64,000 nt of DNA from contig NZ_JAVHNP010000002.1 of NCBI RefSeq assembly GCF_031769195.1, positions 682,001 through 746,000 of the forward strand, written 5' to 3'. The position numbers were made by a program, and so were the translations under genes. The notes below the pieces were generated by a model. It saw nothing but the letters and a program-made list of their open reading frames with translations, had not been told where the DNA came from and ran no database searches. Positions 1 to 8,333 of the stretch are shown one piece after another (the first letter of the stretch is position 1; the number at the start of each line of letters is the position of its first letter). This stretch comes from Vreelandella sp031769195. GTDB taxonomy: Bacteria; Pseudomonadota; Gammaproteobacteria; Pseudomonadales; Halomonadaceae.

Positions 1-276
1 ATTGGCACACTGACCGCGCTGGATTTCTTGGGCTTTGGCTTACCGCCTGGAGCGCCCTCTCTTGGTGAACTCGCGGCGCAAGGTAAAAACAACCTACACG
101 CCCCCTGGCTGGGCATTACCGCGTTTATGACACTGGCCGTTATGCTTTCGCTGCTGGTCTTTATTGGCGAGGGCCTGCGCGATGCCTTCGACCCACGCCA
201 TGTTAAACAGCGCCCTAACGCTATTCAGGAAAGCTCTGTTCAGAAAACTTCTGCCCGGGATGCGACCCATGTCTAA
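1..276 (+). CDS. yejE: Peptide ABC transporter permease, C-terminal part (YejE-like)
   Basis: The frame is open from the window edge and ends at TAA 274-276, so only about the last 90 residues are visible. They include the GFGLPPGAPSLGEL stretch, a membrane segment (about MTLAVMLSLLVFIGEGLRDA) and a DPR tail. This is the usual end of DppC/OppC/YejE inner-membrane permeases, with the coupling region before the last helix. The next gene, a double-domain ATPase, starts inside its stop codon, which is the yejE-yejF arrangement. In the family the permease imports oligopeptides such as microcin C. The YejE name rests on the neighbour and the tail, since the diagnostic N-terminus lies outside the window. 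Confidence 0.8.
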   Translation: MGTLTALDFLGFGLPPGAPSLGELAAQGKNNLHAPWLGITAFMTLAVMLSLLVFIGEGLRDAFDPRHVKQRPNAIQESSVQKTSARDATHV

Positions 277-1861
277 GCCTACTGCCCAACCGCTGCTTCG
301 ACTGAATGAGCTGACAGTGGCTTTCGATGGCAAGGTCGTTGTAGACGCCCTGTCGCTGACGGTCAACGCTGGCGAAACCTTAGCCATTGTTGGAGAGTCC
401 GGCTCAGGGAAATCGGTCTCTGCCTTAGGCGCGATCAACCTACTGCCTAGTAACGCCGAAGTACATGGGCGACGCTGGCTGGAAGAGACTGATCTTAACA
501 AGCTCAGTACGCGCGATTGGAACGGCATTCGCGGCAATCGCGTGGGGTTTATTTTTCAAGAGCCGATGACATCGCTTAACCCGCTGCACCGCATTGGCAA
601 ACAGATTGGCGAAACGTTGCGCCTGCATCAAGGTCTGAGTGGCCAAGCCGCCCGTTGCAAAGCAAAAACGTTGTTAGAGCAAGTCAAACTGCCCCGCCCT
701 GAAGAATTGCTCGATGCATGGCCCCATCAGCTTTCGGGTGGGCAGCGACAGCGAGTAATGATTGCTATGGCCATTGCTAATAACCCCGCGCTACTGATTG
801 CTGATGAGCCCACTACTGCACTCGATGTCACTGTACAGCAGGAGATTCTTGCCCTATTGCAAGAGCTGCGCGACGACCATGGTATGGGGGTGCTGCTGAT
901 TAGCCACGACTTAAACCTCGTCCGCCGCCATGCCGACCGGGTGTGCGTGATGTACCAAGGCAAGGTGCAGGAAACGGGCAGCGTTGCCCAAGTGTTCAGC
1001 GATCCACAAAGCGACTACACCAAAGCGCTGATTGCCGCCGAGCCCGAAGGCCGCCCCGCCGAGCCAGTGACTACCACACCGTTGCTGACCGCTCAGCAGC
1101 TGCGGGTTAGCTTCAAACGGCCTAAAACCGGCCTATTCCAACGCCAGCCGCCAGCGTTTGAGGCGTTAAAGGCCACTAACTTGACCATTGCTCCGGGCGA
1201 AACGTTGGGCATTGTCGGTGAATCAGGCTCCGGTAAAACGACGTTAGCGTCGGCGATTATGCGCTTGGTGACTAGCCAAGGTGATGTGCAACTGGGCGAT
1301 GCCATGCTCAGCCAACTCTCGGGTGATGCACTGCGCCGCCAACGCCATCGATTACAGATGGTGTTTCAGGACCCCTACGGTGCCCTTTCACCCCGCATGC
1401 CGGTGTTTGATATTGTCAGTGAGGGACTGCGCTTTCACTTCCCCACGCTGAGCGAGACGGAAGTGACCGAGCGGGTACATCGCACCCTGCGCGAAGTCGG
1501 CTTACCGGAGAGCTGCGCGGCGCGCTATCCTCATGAGTTTTCAGGCGGGCAGCGTCAGCGAATTGCCGTAGCGAGGGCGATTATTTTAGAGCCAGAGCTG
1601 CTGGTACTGGATGAGCCTACCTCCGCCCTTGACCGCACCGTGCAAAAACAGCTGGTGACACTACTAAGAGAGTTGCAGGCACGCCGCCAGCTTAGCTATC
1701 TGTTTATCAGCCACGACCTTGCCGTTGTGCGTGCCATGGCGCACCGCATCATGGTGCTAAAAGATGGCGACGTGGTCGAGCAAGGTCACTGTCTTGAGGT
1801 TCTTGCTGCACCTCAACATCCCTATACCAAAGCCCTGATCGAAGCTGCACATCTTCATTAA
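269..1861 (+). CDS. yejF: Peptide ABC transporter, duplicated ATP-binding protein (YejF-like)
   Basis: The protein has 530 residues and two complete ABC ATPase domains. The first has Walker A GESGSGKS at about 42-49, then LSGGQRQR and a DEPTTALD Walker B. The second, after about residue 300, has GESGSGKT, FSGGQRQR and DEPTSALD. Two full cassettes in one chain is the YejF/DppDF-fusion pattern for peptide importers. ATG 269 overlaps the upstream permease stop (ATGTCTAA), suggesting translational coupling. The frame stays open upstream of this codon, but that part overlaps yejE and has no family match. It acts on the cytoplasmic face and powers peptide uptake. The gene ends before a hairpin shared with convergent rsuA. 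Confidence 0.9.
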   Translation: MSKPTAQPLLRLNELTVAFDGKVVVDALSLTVNAGETLAIVGESGSGKSVSALGAINLLPSNAEVHGRRWLEETDLNKLSTRDWNGIRGNRVGFIFQEPMTSLNPLHRIGKQIGETLRLHQGLSGQAARCKAKTLLEQVKLPRPEELLDAWPHQLSGGQRQRVMIAMAIANNPALLIADEPTTALDVTVQQEILALLQELRDDHGMGVLLISHDLNLVRRHADRVCVMYQGKVQETGSVAQVFSDPQSDYTKALIAAEPEGRPAEPVTTTPLLTAQQLRVSFKRPKTGLFQRQPPAFEALKATNLTIAPGETLGIVGESGSGKTTLASAIMRLVTSQGDVQLGDAMLSQLSGDALRRQRHRLQMVFQDPYGALSPRMPVFDIVSEGLRFHFPTLSETEVTERVHRTLREVGLPESCAARYPHEFSGGQRQRIAVARAIILEPELLVLDEPTSALDRTVQKQLVTLLRELQARRQLSYLFISHDLAVVRAMAHRIMVLKDGDVVEQGHCLEVLAAPQHPYTKALIEAAHLH

Positions 1862-1979
1862 AGCCTACCCTAGAACCTGGACTATCAACTGGTTCACTGG
1901 TTGTTTGGGCAGGATTTGGAGCTTTTCATTGTTGTCATCAAACATAAGATAACGGTATAAAAATCGCTTACTAAAACAA

Positions 1980-2004
1980 CGCCATCAGCAGTGTGCTCAT
2001 GGCG
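1980..2004. terminator. Hairpin between convergent yejF and rsuA
   Basis: Nearly perfect palindrome CGCCAT-c-AGCA-gtg-TGCT-c-ATGGCG, with A-rich sequence before and GTTT after it. It sits in the 166-bp gap between two converging genes, so it probably terminates both. The U-tract is weak. Nothing else was recognised in this gap. Confidence 0.5.
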
Positions 2005-2027
2005 GCGTTTAGCGGCGAAATCATCTT

Positions 2028-2732
2028 TTAGAAACTGGCAATCTCTTCTGGCGTAAGTTCGCGCCATTCGCCTGGGGCAAGGTCATCGGGCAGCACTACA
2101 TCGCCAATCGAGCGGCGGTGCAGTCCAGTCACATGGTTACCTAACGCAGCAAACATGCGTTTTACCTGATGATACCGCCCTTCGGTAATGGTCAGCTCCG
2201 CCTGCTGCGGGGTCACAAAGCGCAGCGTGGCCGGGTGCGTTGGCGTTTCTTCACCCTCCAATAGAATGCCCTGAGCAACTTGTTCTACCGCCCACTCAGC
2301 GGACTTGCCTTCCATTGGTTCGGCCAACTCCGCAACGTACACTTTGGCGCAGCGGTGGCGTGGCGAGGTCACCCGGTGTGACCACTGGCCATCATCGGTT
2401 AGCAGTAACAGGCCGGTGGTATCCACATCCAAACGCCCTACTGGCTGTAGTCGCTCTACCTTAGGCAAGTTGATAATGTCGATCACCCGTGGGTAGAGAC
2501 CACGACGGGCGGTACACTCTACGTCTAGCGGCTTATGCATCATGAGGTAGCGAAGCCCAACTAAAGAAAGCAACTCGCCGTTAAGCGTGACGGTGTCGTG
2601 CTCAGTATCAATCTGGGTGGCCGACTGTTTGATGGGCTCACCGTTGAGCGTCACTTCACCGTTTTTAAGCGCGCGTTTTGCCAAACTGCGGGTGAGTGGC
2701 GTCGTCTCACTTAAAAAACGATCAAGTCGCAT
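2028..2732 (-). CDS. rsuA: 16S rRNA pseudouridine(516) synthase RsuA
   Basis: The protein has 234 residues. An S4-type RNA-binding domain occupies about residues 1-60 (MRLDRFLSETTPLTRS). The catalytic domain follows, with GRLDVDTTGLLLLT and its aspartate at residue 102, the position of the catalytic Asp in E. coli RsuA. The family converts U516 of 16S rRNA to pseudouridine. Its ATG overlaps the stop of the upstream amidase gene (TAATG), so the two are probably translated as a pair. RluB/E/F-type paralogues are the alternative, but the short length and MMHKP entry favour RsuA. Confidence 0.85.
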   Translation of the reverse strand: MRLDRFLSETTPLTRSLAKRALKNGEVTLNGEPIKQSATQIDTEHDTVTLNGELLSLVGLRYLMMHKPLDVECTARRGLYPRVIDIINLPKVERLQPVGRLDVDTTGLLLLTDDGQWSHRVTSPRHRCAKVYVAELAEPMEGKSAEWAVEQVAQGILLEGEETPTHPATLRFVTPQQAELTITEGRYHQVKRMFAALGNHVTGLHRRSIGDVVLPDDLAPGEWRELTPEEIASF

Positions 2733-3547
2733 TATTGACCCACTCCTGGCAGTAACGAAAAGCGGTCGGCATCTTGCCAGGCAGGAAATTTTTCACGAAA
2801 GGCATCTAGGTCCGTTTTATCTAGCGTCCCCGTTTCAATAAACGGAGTATGGGCAGGTCGGTCGATGAGCGGTTCGCCCTTAAAATCGACCAGCATGGAG
2901 TCGCCACTATAGGCCAGCCCCTTGGCATCTTCGCCCACGCGATTCACGCCAATGACATAGGCGAGGTTTTCTACCGCGCGTGCTTGCAGCAGCGTACGCC
3001 ACGGGTGCCGACGAGGAGCGGGCCAGTTAGCCACGCACAGGATGGCATCATACTCGAAATGCTCGCCCTCTGCTGGCTGCTGGCGCATCCAGACGGGGAA
3101 ACGCAGGTCGTAGCACACGCTCAGCTGTAACTTAAACCCCTTCAATTCGACGATGTGGCGCTCTTTGCCCATTCCATAGCGCTCGTGCTCGCCGGCCATA
3201 CGAAACAGGTGGCGCTTATCGTAGTAACTCAACTCCCCCTTTGGCGTAGCCCACACCATACGATTATAGTATTGGCCCTCTTCCACAATCGCCACGCTGC
3301 CAGTGATGACACACCCTCTTGCCTTCGCCTGTGCCTGCAGCCAGGTAACACTTTGGCTCTCTTCCATGGGTTGAGCCATTTCCCGAGAGTTCATGGTAAA
3401 CCCTGTAGCAAACATCTCTGGCAGCACAATCAGGTCAGTATCGCGACTGTCTAAATTACCCAGCAGCTCGGCTAAATGCTCATGATTAGCTTGTGGGTCC
3501 TCCCAGCGTAAATCGCACTGCACCAGACTGGTTTTTAATTGGCTCAT
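2732..3547 (-). CDS. Carbon-nitrogen hydrolase, YafV-like omega-amidase
   Basis: The protein has 271 residues from the ATG at 3547, which follows a good AAGGAG. An upstream extension to 3580 lacks a ribosome site. The nitrilase triad is visible: Glu in LPEMFATGFTM, Lys in YYDKRHLF and Cys in LSVCYDLRFP. The family hydrolyses small amides; YafV acts on alpha-ketoglutaramate and related compounds. It is cytoplasmic with no signal peptide. It overlaps rsuA by one base and is divergent from rarD. The exact substrate is inferred from family resemblance. Confidence 0.82.
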   Translation of the reverse strand: MSQLKTSLVQCDLRWEDPQANHEHLAELLGNLDSRDTDLIVLPEMFATGFTMNSREMAQPMEESQSVTWLQAQAKARGCVITGSVAIVEEGQYYNRMVWATPKGELSYYDKRHLFRMAGEHERYGMGKERHIVELKGFKLQLSVCYDLRFPVWMRQQPAEGEHFEYDAILCVANWPAPRRHPWRTLLQARAVENLAYVIGVNRVGEDAKGLAYSGDSMLVDFKGEPLIDRPAHTPFIETGTLDKTDLDAFREKFPAWQDADRFSLLPGVGQ

Positions 3548-3619
3548 GCCACGTCTCCTTTGCATCAGTGTCTTTATCAATTGTGTGCTAGATTAGCATT
3601 TTTACTTAATGAGGCTGCT

Positions 3620-4525
3620 ATGCTTCCATCCGCTCCACGGGACCCTGAAGCGGTCAAAGGCGTTATGTTTGGCTTAACCGCCTACACCATGTGGGGGTGT
3701 TTCCCGCTGTTTTTCGCCCTATTTGACGGCGTTCCTGCGTTTGAAATTTTGATCCACCGAATTTTATGGTCGTGCCTATTTCTGGTAGTGCTGATTAGCG
3801 TACTGCGCCGCTGGCCGCCGGTGGTGGCAGCGCTGGTGCAACCTAAACGCCTGGGCCGGGTATTGGCCTGCGCGCTGTTGATCGCGTTTAACTGGGGCAT
3901 CTATATTTATGCAGTGGAGAACAAGCAGGTATTACAGGCCAGTTTAGGCTACTTTCTCACTCCTCTGGTGAATGTAGCGCTGGGAATGTTGGTGCTGCGT
4001 GAAGTCATGGCCAAACTTCAATTGGTGGCCCTTGGCCTTGCCAGCCTCGCCATCGCTATTCAATTTATCATGCTAGGTGAATTGCCCTGGATTAGCCTGC
4101 TGTTGGCGCTGAGCTTTGGCAGCTATGGGCTATTTAGAAAGCAAGTCCCGTTAGATGGGCTGTCGGGGCTGTTTGTGGAAACCCTGCTTCTGTTCCCTCT
4201 CGCGCTAATGGCGCTGACATGGATGAGCTGGCAGGGCGAATCGCACTTTCTCCACGATGTGCCGATGTCGGCCCTGTTGGTGGTGAGTGGCGTGCTAACG
4301 GCTTTGCCATTAATGGCGTTTGCCGGTGCGGCTCGTCGCCTACGCTTGGCTACGCTGGGGTTTTTGATGTACATCAACCCCAGCATTCAGTTCTTCATTG
4401 CCTTAACAGTGTTTGGCGAGCCGCTTGGGATTATTCAACTGGCCACGTTCTTAATGATCTGGACCGGACTTGCGCTCTACTCCTGGTCCTCCTGGCAATC
4501 ACGCCCGCGCCAAGCGGCTGCTTGA
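3620..4525 (+). CDS. rarD: EamA-family transporter RarD
   Basis: The protein has 301 residues, almost entirely membrane helices (about ten), typical of the EamA/DMT superfamily. The opening KGVMFGLTAYTMWGCFPLFF and the NWGIYIYAVENKQVLQASLGY region are characteristic of RarD. The ATG at 3620 has a GAGG a few bases upstream; in-frame codons upstream are not preferred. RarD was named from chloramphenicol-sensitivity phenotypes, but its transported substrate is not established. The last 27 bases overlap the 3' end of the convergent chemoreceptor gene. Confidence 0.85.
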   Translation: MLPSAPRDPEAVKGVMFGLTAYTMWGCFPLFFALFDGVPAFEILIHRILWSCLFLVVLISVLRRWPPVVAALVQPKRLGRVLACALLIAFNWGIYIYAVENKQVLQASLGYFLTPLVNVALGMLVLREVMAKLQLVALGLASLAIAIQFIMLGELPWISLLLALSFGSYGLFRKQVPLDGLSGLFVETLLLFPLALMALTWMSWQGESHFLHDVPMSALLVVSGVLTALPLMAFAGAARRLRLATLGFLMYINPSIQFFIALTVFGEPLGIIQLATFLMIWTGLALYSWSSWQSRPRQAAA

Positions 4526-6145
4526 ATTTACTAACGCTGCCTGTTCAGGGGGAGCGCTGGTGGGCGTTGCCTCCTTTTCAGGCTGGTAGCCCACCCTAAA
4601 GCCTCCCCAGTGCTTGCCATTAACATAGATGGGTACCGATAAGTCATGCATCACTTCGCCCGTATCGCGCTTATAGGTTTGCAGCAACAACGGTTTTTCG
4701 TGGGCTCCGCATCGGCTGCCGGTGGGATCGTCAAAAATACGCTTGCTGCGGCAATATTTCAGGTCGTGGTCATAATCACCGGTGGGCGCTAGGCTGACCG
4801 CTGCATTGTGCGTGGGCACATAGCCATTGCGGTCACAGGCAATGGCGTAGCTAAGGCCATATTCACGGAGCAAGGGTTCCTGTAGAGGGGGGAGCTGTTG
4901 GTCTGTAAAGCGATCAAATCCCGTATGGTAAAGCGGCGGCTTTGTACCTTGAATGGTGGCGTAATCGGGCTGAAATAGCACGGTATCAGAAAGCTCTCCT
5001 TTGGCGATGGCTTTTTCAAATAGCTTGCCGATGCGGTCCGCTGTTTGGCGCGCAGCTAAAAACACCGTTTGATGCCGCCCTAGCAAGCGCTGCTGGGCCA
5101 GCTCACCATCAACACCCTCTGCGGCATCCATCAACGCGCGCGCTTGCAGCGCTAATTCGTGCATATTGCGGTTGCCTTCATCAACATCGTCTTCCAACTG
5201 ACGCAGGCTATCGGCCACGGTTTGGCTGTGCTCTTTCGTGCTGCTCATGGCGTCTGCCACGCTGGTAATTTCCTGCTGCACCTGATCAAACTCTTCGGTG
5301 ATCGTGGCCAAGCTGCTGCCCACCCGCTGCATACCTTGGGAGCGCTCGCGTACCCGCGTCATCAAATCTCCCATGGTAGCCACCACGCTCTGGCCGCTCT
5401 GATGCATGTCCTTAACCAATTCATCAACGCTTTGTGTCGCCGTTGAAGTTTTTAAAGCGAGGTTGCGCACTTCCCCCGCCACCACCGCAAACCCCCTGCC
5501 ATGCTCCCCGGCCCGGGCAGCTTCAATAGAGGCATTAAGCGACAGCAGGTGCGTTTGCTCAGCGATATCTTCAATCATCGACGTGACGCTGCGCACTCGC
5601 TCGATTTTATCATTAAGCGCGGTGAGCATCTCTAACGCCTGGCTTGAGCGCTCGGCCACGTCGGTCATGTCGTGGATAATATCGGTCAGTTCATCATGAT
5701 TATGATGGCTGGCTTGACGGGCATTTTCAGCCAGTGTCGCTACCTGAGAGGCACTCGCACTCACTTGCATAATCGCCGTGTTAATAGCGTTCATACTAGA
5801 GGAGGCATCGCTAGCCATACTCTCCTGCTTGCCGAGCCTTTGAGCCATCAGGTCGGCGTAGTGAGACACTTCCGCCGAGGCAATCGCGGTGCTACTGGCT
5901 CGGGTCATTAACCGATACGCCATAGCACGCAACGAGCCGTAGTCGCGCAGCGGTTTTAGCAGCGCAGGTTGCTCCAAGCGGTGTTGGCCTGCGTTGTAAA
6001 TACCGTAGAGCGCACTGGCAATAGCAGCCATACCGGCAAGCACGGCGCACAGCAACGCAACGTACTGCCACGCACCGGGCAGCGATACCAGCCAAATAGC
6101 GGCGAGCAGAAGTAACAATGGCGTTAGCCAACGGAGTAGTCGCAT
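4499..6145 (-). CDS. Methyl-accepting chemotaxis protein with C-terminal sensor-like domain
   Basis: The protein has 548 residues. Two membrane segments lie at about residues 4-50 with almost no periplasmic loop between them. The conserved signalling tip (EDIAEQTHLLSLNASIEAAR) lies at about 191-229, so the Che-interacting domain is in the N-terminal half. The last 170 residues form a separate domain with CDRNGYVPTHN, DDPTGSRCGAHEKP, DLSVPIYV and GKHWGGFRVGY motifs, seen in a group of proteobacterial receptors with a cytoplasmic PAS/Cache-like sensor after the signalling domain. ATG 6145 follows AAAAAGAG; a GTG three codons earlier is possible. It probably senses an intracellular or membrane-associated cue. 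The ligand is unknown. Confidence 0.85.
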   Translation of the reverse strand: MRLLRWLTPLLLLLAAIWLVSLPGAWQYVALLCAVLAGMAAIASALYGIYNAGQHRLEQPALLKPLRDYGSLRAMAYRLMTRASSTAIASAEVSHYADLMAQRLGKQESMASDASSSMNAINTAIMQVSASASQVATLAENARQASHHNHDELTDIIHDMTDVAERSSQALEMLTALNDKIERVRSVTSMIEDIAEQTHLLSLNASIEAARAGEHGRGFAVVAGEVRNLALKTSTATQSVDELVKDMHQSGQSVVATMGDLMTRVRERSQGMQRVGSSLATITEEFDQVQQEITSVADAMSSTKEHSQTVADSLRQLEDDVDEGNRNMHELALQARALMDAAEGVDGELAQQRLLGRHQTVFLAARQTADRIGKLFEKAIAKGELSDTVLFQPDYATIQGTKPPLYHTGFDRFTDQQLPPLQEPLLREYGLSYAIACDRNGYVPTHNAAVSLAPTGDYDHDLKYCRSKRIFDDPTGSRCGAHEKPLLLQTYKRDTGEVMHDLSVPIYVNGKHWGGFRVGYQPEKEATPTSAPPEQAALVNSSSRLARA

Positions 6146-6280
6146 ATAAGGCACTCTTTTTAGTTGACGTTATTGAGCTGTAAAACGATGCGATGGAGTC
6201 ATACCCTCTTTCTCAGTCAGCTTAACGGGTTATGCTAATGAAATAAGTAGCACTTTGGGGGAAGAGCAGCGCCCGGCCAG

Positions 6281-6294
6281 TTGATCTATGTCAT
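6281..6294. promoter_or_regulatory. FNR/Anr-like box upstream of sulP
   Basis: TTGATctatGTCAT matches 9 of 10 fixed bases of the Anr-type consensus TTGAT-N4-GTCAA. It lies about 100 bp upstream of the SulP start in the 250-bp gap between the chemoreceptor and sulP. A weak -10-like TAAACT is near 6333. Spacing to it does not fit a classical -41.5 activator site, so the call is tentative. Nothing else was recognised in the gap. Confidence 0.3.
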
Positions 6295-6395
6295 CTGCGG
6301 CGTGGGATGCCACGCTTGGACTCATAACGCGCTAAACTAATGGCCTTATTTTTCATACCGCTCTTTTACACACTCGGCCAACGCCTTAGGAGCTT

Positions 6396-8099
6396 ATGTT
6401 TAAGCGCTATTTGCCTATTTTTAACTGGCTGCCCCATTACCATCGGCGCTTACTGGGTGCCGACCTACTCGCCGGGCTAATCGTGACGGTGATGGTGATT
6501 CCGCAATCGTTGGCGTATGCCCTATTGGCTGGCTTACCTGCGGTGGTGGGCCTCTACGCGAGTATTCTTCCACAGCTGCTTTATACCTTTTTAGGCACCA
6601 GCCGAACCCTGGCAGTGGGTCCCGTTGCGATTATTGCGCTGATGACCGGTGCCGCCTTGTCAGGCGTGGCCATGCCTGGCAGTGCTGAGTACTTGCAAGC
6701 AGCCTTAGTGCTCTCGTTGCTTTCAGGTGCCATTTTGATGGCCATGGGCGCACTAAAGATGGGCTTTTTTAGCAACTTTTTAAGTCACCCGGTTATTTCC
6801 GGATTTTTGACCGCGTCAGGCATTTTGATTGCTGTTAGCCAGTTAGGCAGTCTGCTGGGCGTCTCCAGCAGCGGCTTTACCTTAGTAGAGCGGCTGATAA
6901 CGCTGCTACCCAATTTACCCACCTTTAACCCCTATACGGTGGCCATTGGCGTTGGGACGCTGGTGTTTTTGGTGCTAATGCGCCGTTACGGCAAGCAGAG
7001 TTTGCAAGCGATAGGCCTGTCAGCAGCCCTTGCTGACTTACTAACCAAAGCTGGGCCCGTTTTTGCCGTTGTGATTACTACCATGGCGGCATGGCATTGG
7101 CAGTTGGCGTACGAGCACGGCGTCGCTGTCGTCGGCACTATTCCCAGCGGCCTGCCTGCACTTAGCTTTCCCTGGGGGGATGCCTCGTTATGGCGAGCGC
7201 TATTGATACCCGCCATGCTGATTAGCCTAGTGGGGTTTGTTGAGTCGGTCTCTATGGGGCAAATGCTGGCGGCAAAACGGCGCCAGCGTATTTCTCCCAA
7301 CCAGGAGCTGATTGGCTTAGGTGCCGCCAACTTAGCGGCTGGCTTTACTAGCGGCATGCCCGTGACAGGTGGCTTATCCCGCACCGTCATTAACTACGAT
7401 GCAGGGGCACAAACGCCTGCTGCCGGGGCATTTGCCGCGCTTGGCATTGCGCTGGTAACGATGGCATTCACTGGCTGGCTTTACTACCTGCCCATCGCAA
7501 CGCTGGCTGCCACCATCACGGTGTCTATATTAACGCTGGTGGATATCCCCATGCTGCGCCAAACCTGGCGCTACTCCCGCAGCGACTTTGCCGCCATGGC
7601 GGTCACCATTCTATTAACGCTGGTGGAAGGCATTGAAGCGGGCATTATTGGCGGTGTGACGCTCTCTATTGCGCTGTTTTTGTACCGCACCAGCCGCCCC
7701 CACAGCGCGTTAGTGGGCCGGGTGCCGGATACCGAGCACTTTCGTAACGTCGAGCGGCACGATGTCGAGACGGTAAGCAACGCCGCCCTGCTGCGCATTG
7801 ATGAGAGCCTCTATTTCGCGAATGCCCGCTATCTTGAAGACACCGTCTACAATTTGGTGGCTAGCCATCCGGAGCTTGAGCATGTCGTCCTTATCTGCTC
7901 GGCGGTAAACCTGATTGATGCGTCTGCGTTAGAGAGCCTTGATGCCATAAACGCCCGCTTAAAAGACTCCAACGTCAAACTCCACCTGTCAGAAGTGAAA
8001 GGACCGGTGATGGATCAGTTGAAAAAGAGTGACTTTCTAGACGCCTTAACCGGCCGAGTTTTTTTAAGCACCTACGCTGCATGGCGCGAATTTTCTTAG
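6396..8099 (+). CDS. SulP-family inorganic anion transporter with STAS domain
   Basis: The protein has 567 residues. The transmembrane part (about 1-420) begins with the SulP signature region LAGLIVTVMVIPQSLAYALL, which matches the family's substrate-site helix. It also contains PVTGGLSRTVINYDAGAQT. The C-terminal STAS domain (about 450-560) has NLIDASALESLDAIN at its usual switch loop. The family carries sulfate, bicarbonate or dicarboxylates, and the sequence does not say which. ATG 6396 follows TAGGAG. A strong terminator follows the gene, so it appears monocistronic. An Anr-like site lies upstream. Confidence 0.88.
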   Translation: MFKRYLPIFNWLPHYHRRLLGADLLAGLIVTVMVIPQSLAYALLAGLPAVVGLYASILPQLLYTFLGTSRTLAVGPVAIIALMTGAALSGVAMPGSAEYLQAALVLSLLSGAILMAMGALKMGFFSNFLSHPVISGFLTASGILIAVSQLGSLLGVSSSGFTLVERLITLLPNLPTFNPYTVAIGVGTLVFLVLMRRYGKQSLQAIGLSAALADLLTKAGPVFAVVITTMAAWHWQLAYEHGVAVVGTIPSGLPALSFPWGDASLWRALLIPAMLISLVGFVESVSMGQMLAAKRRQRISPNQELIGLGAANLAAGFTSGMPVTGGLSRTVINYDAGAQTPAAGAFAALGIALVTMAFTGWLYYLPIATLAATITVSILTLVDIPMLRQTWRYSRSDFAAMAVTILLTLVEGIEAGIIGGVTLSIALFLYRTSRPHSALVGRVPDTEHFRNVERHDVETVSNAALLRIDESLYFANARYLEDTVYNLVASHPELEHVVLICSAVNLIDASALESLDAINARLKDSNVKLHLSEVKGPVMDQLKKSDFLDALTGRVFLSTYAAWREFS

Positions 8100-8121
8100 C
8101 TTCATAAAATCTAACTTACTG

Positions 8122-8148
8122 AAAAGCCAGGCAACCGCCTGGCTTTTT
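8122..8148 (+). terminator. Rho-independent terminator after sulP
   Basis: AAAAGCCAGGC-aacc-GCCTGGCTTTTT: a perfect 11-bp stem with a four-base loop and a T-tract directly after it. Confidence 0.85.
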
Positions 8149-8191
8149 ACATTGTGCTAAGGAGTATTTGTAGCCGCCCTTGAGAACAGCG

Positions 8192-8220
8192 TTGACAGCC
8201 TCTCTGGCCTTACCTACTAT
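8192..8220 (+). promoter_or_regulatory. Sigma-70 promoter of the TAXI-TRAP operon
   Basis: A perfect -35 TTGACA at 8192-8197, a 17-base spacer, and TACTAT at 8215-8220 (5 of 6 to the -10 consensus). The predicted start near 8227 gives a leader of about 107 nt before the binding-protein ATG. Confidence 0.6.
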
Positions 8221-8333
8221 CACTCGACCACTTAGCAAAACCAAATACCGCACAGCAAAACATAAAGTAACTGAACGTAACTAAATAACCGTTACGATCA
8301 CAATGGCAACAACCACAATAAAGGAGCATTTCA

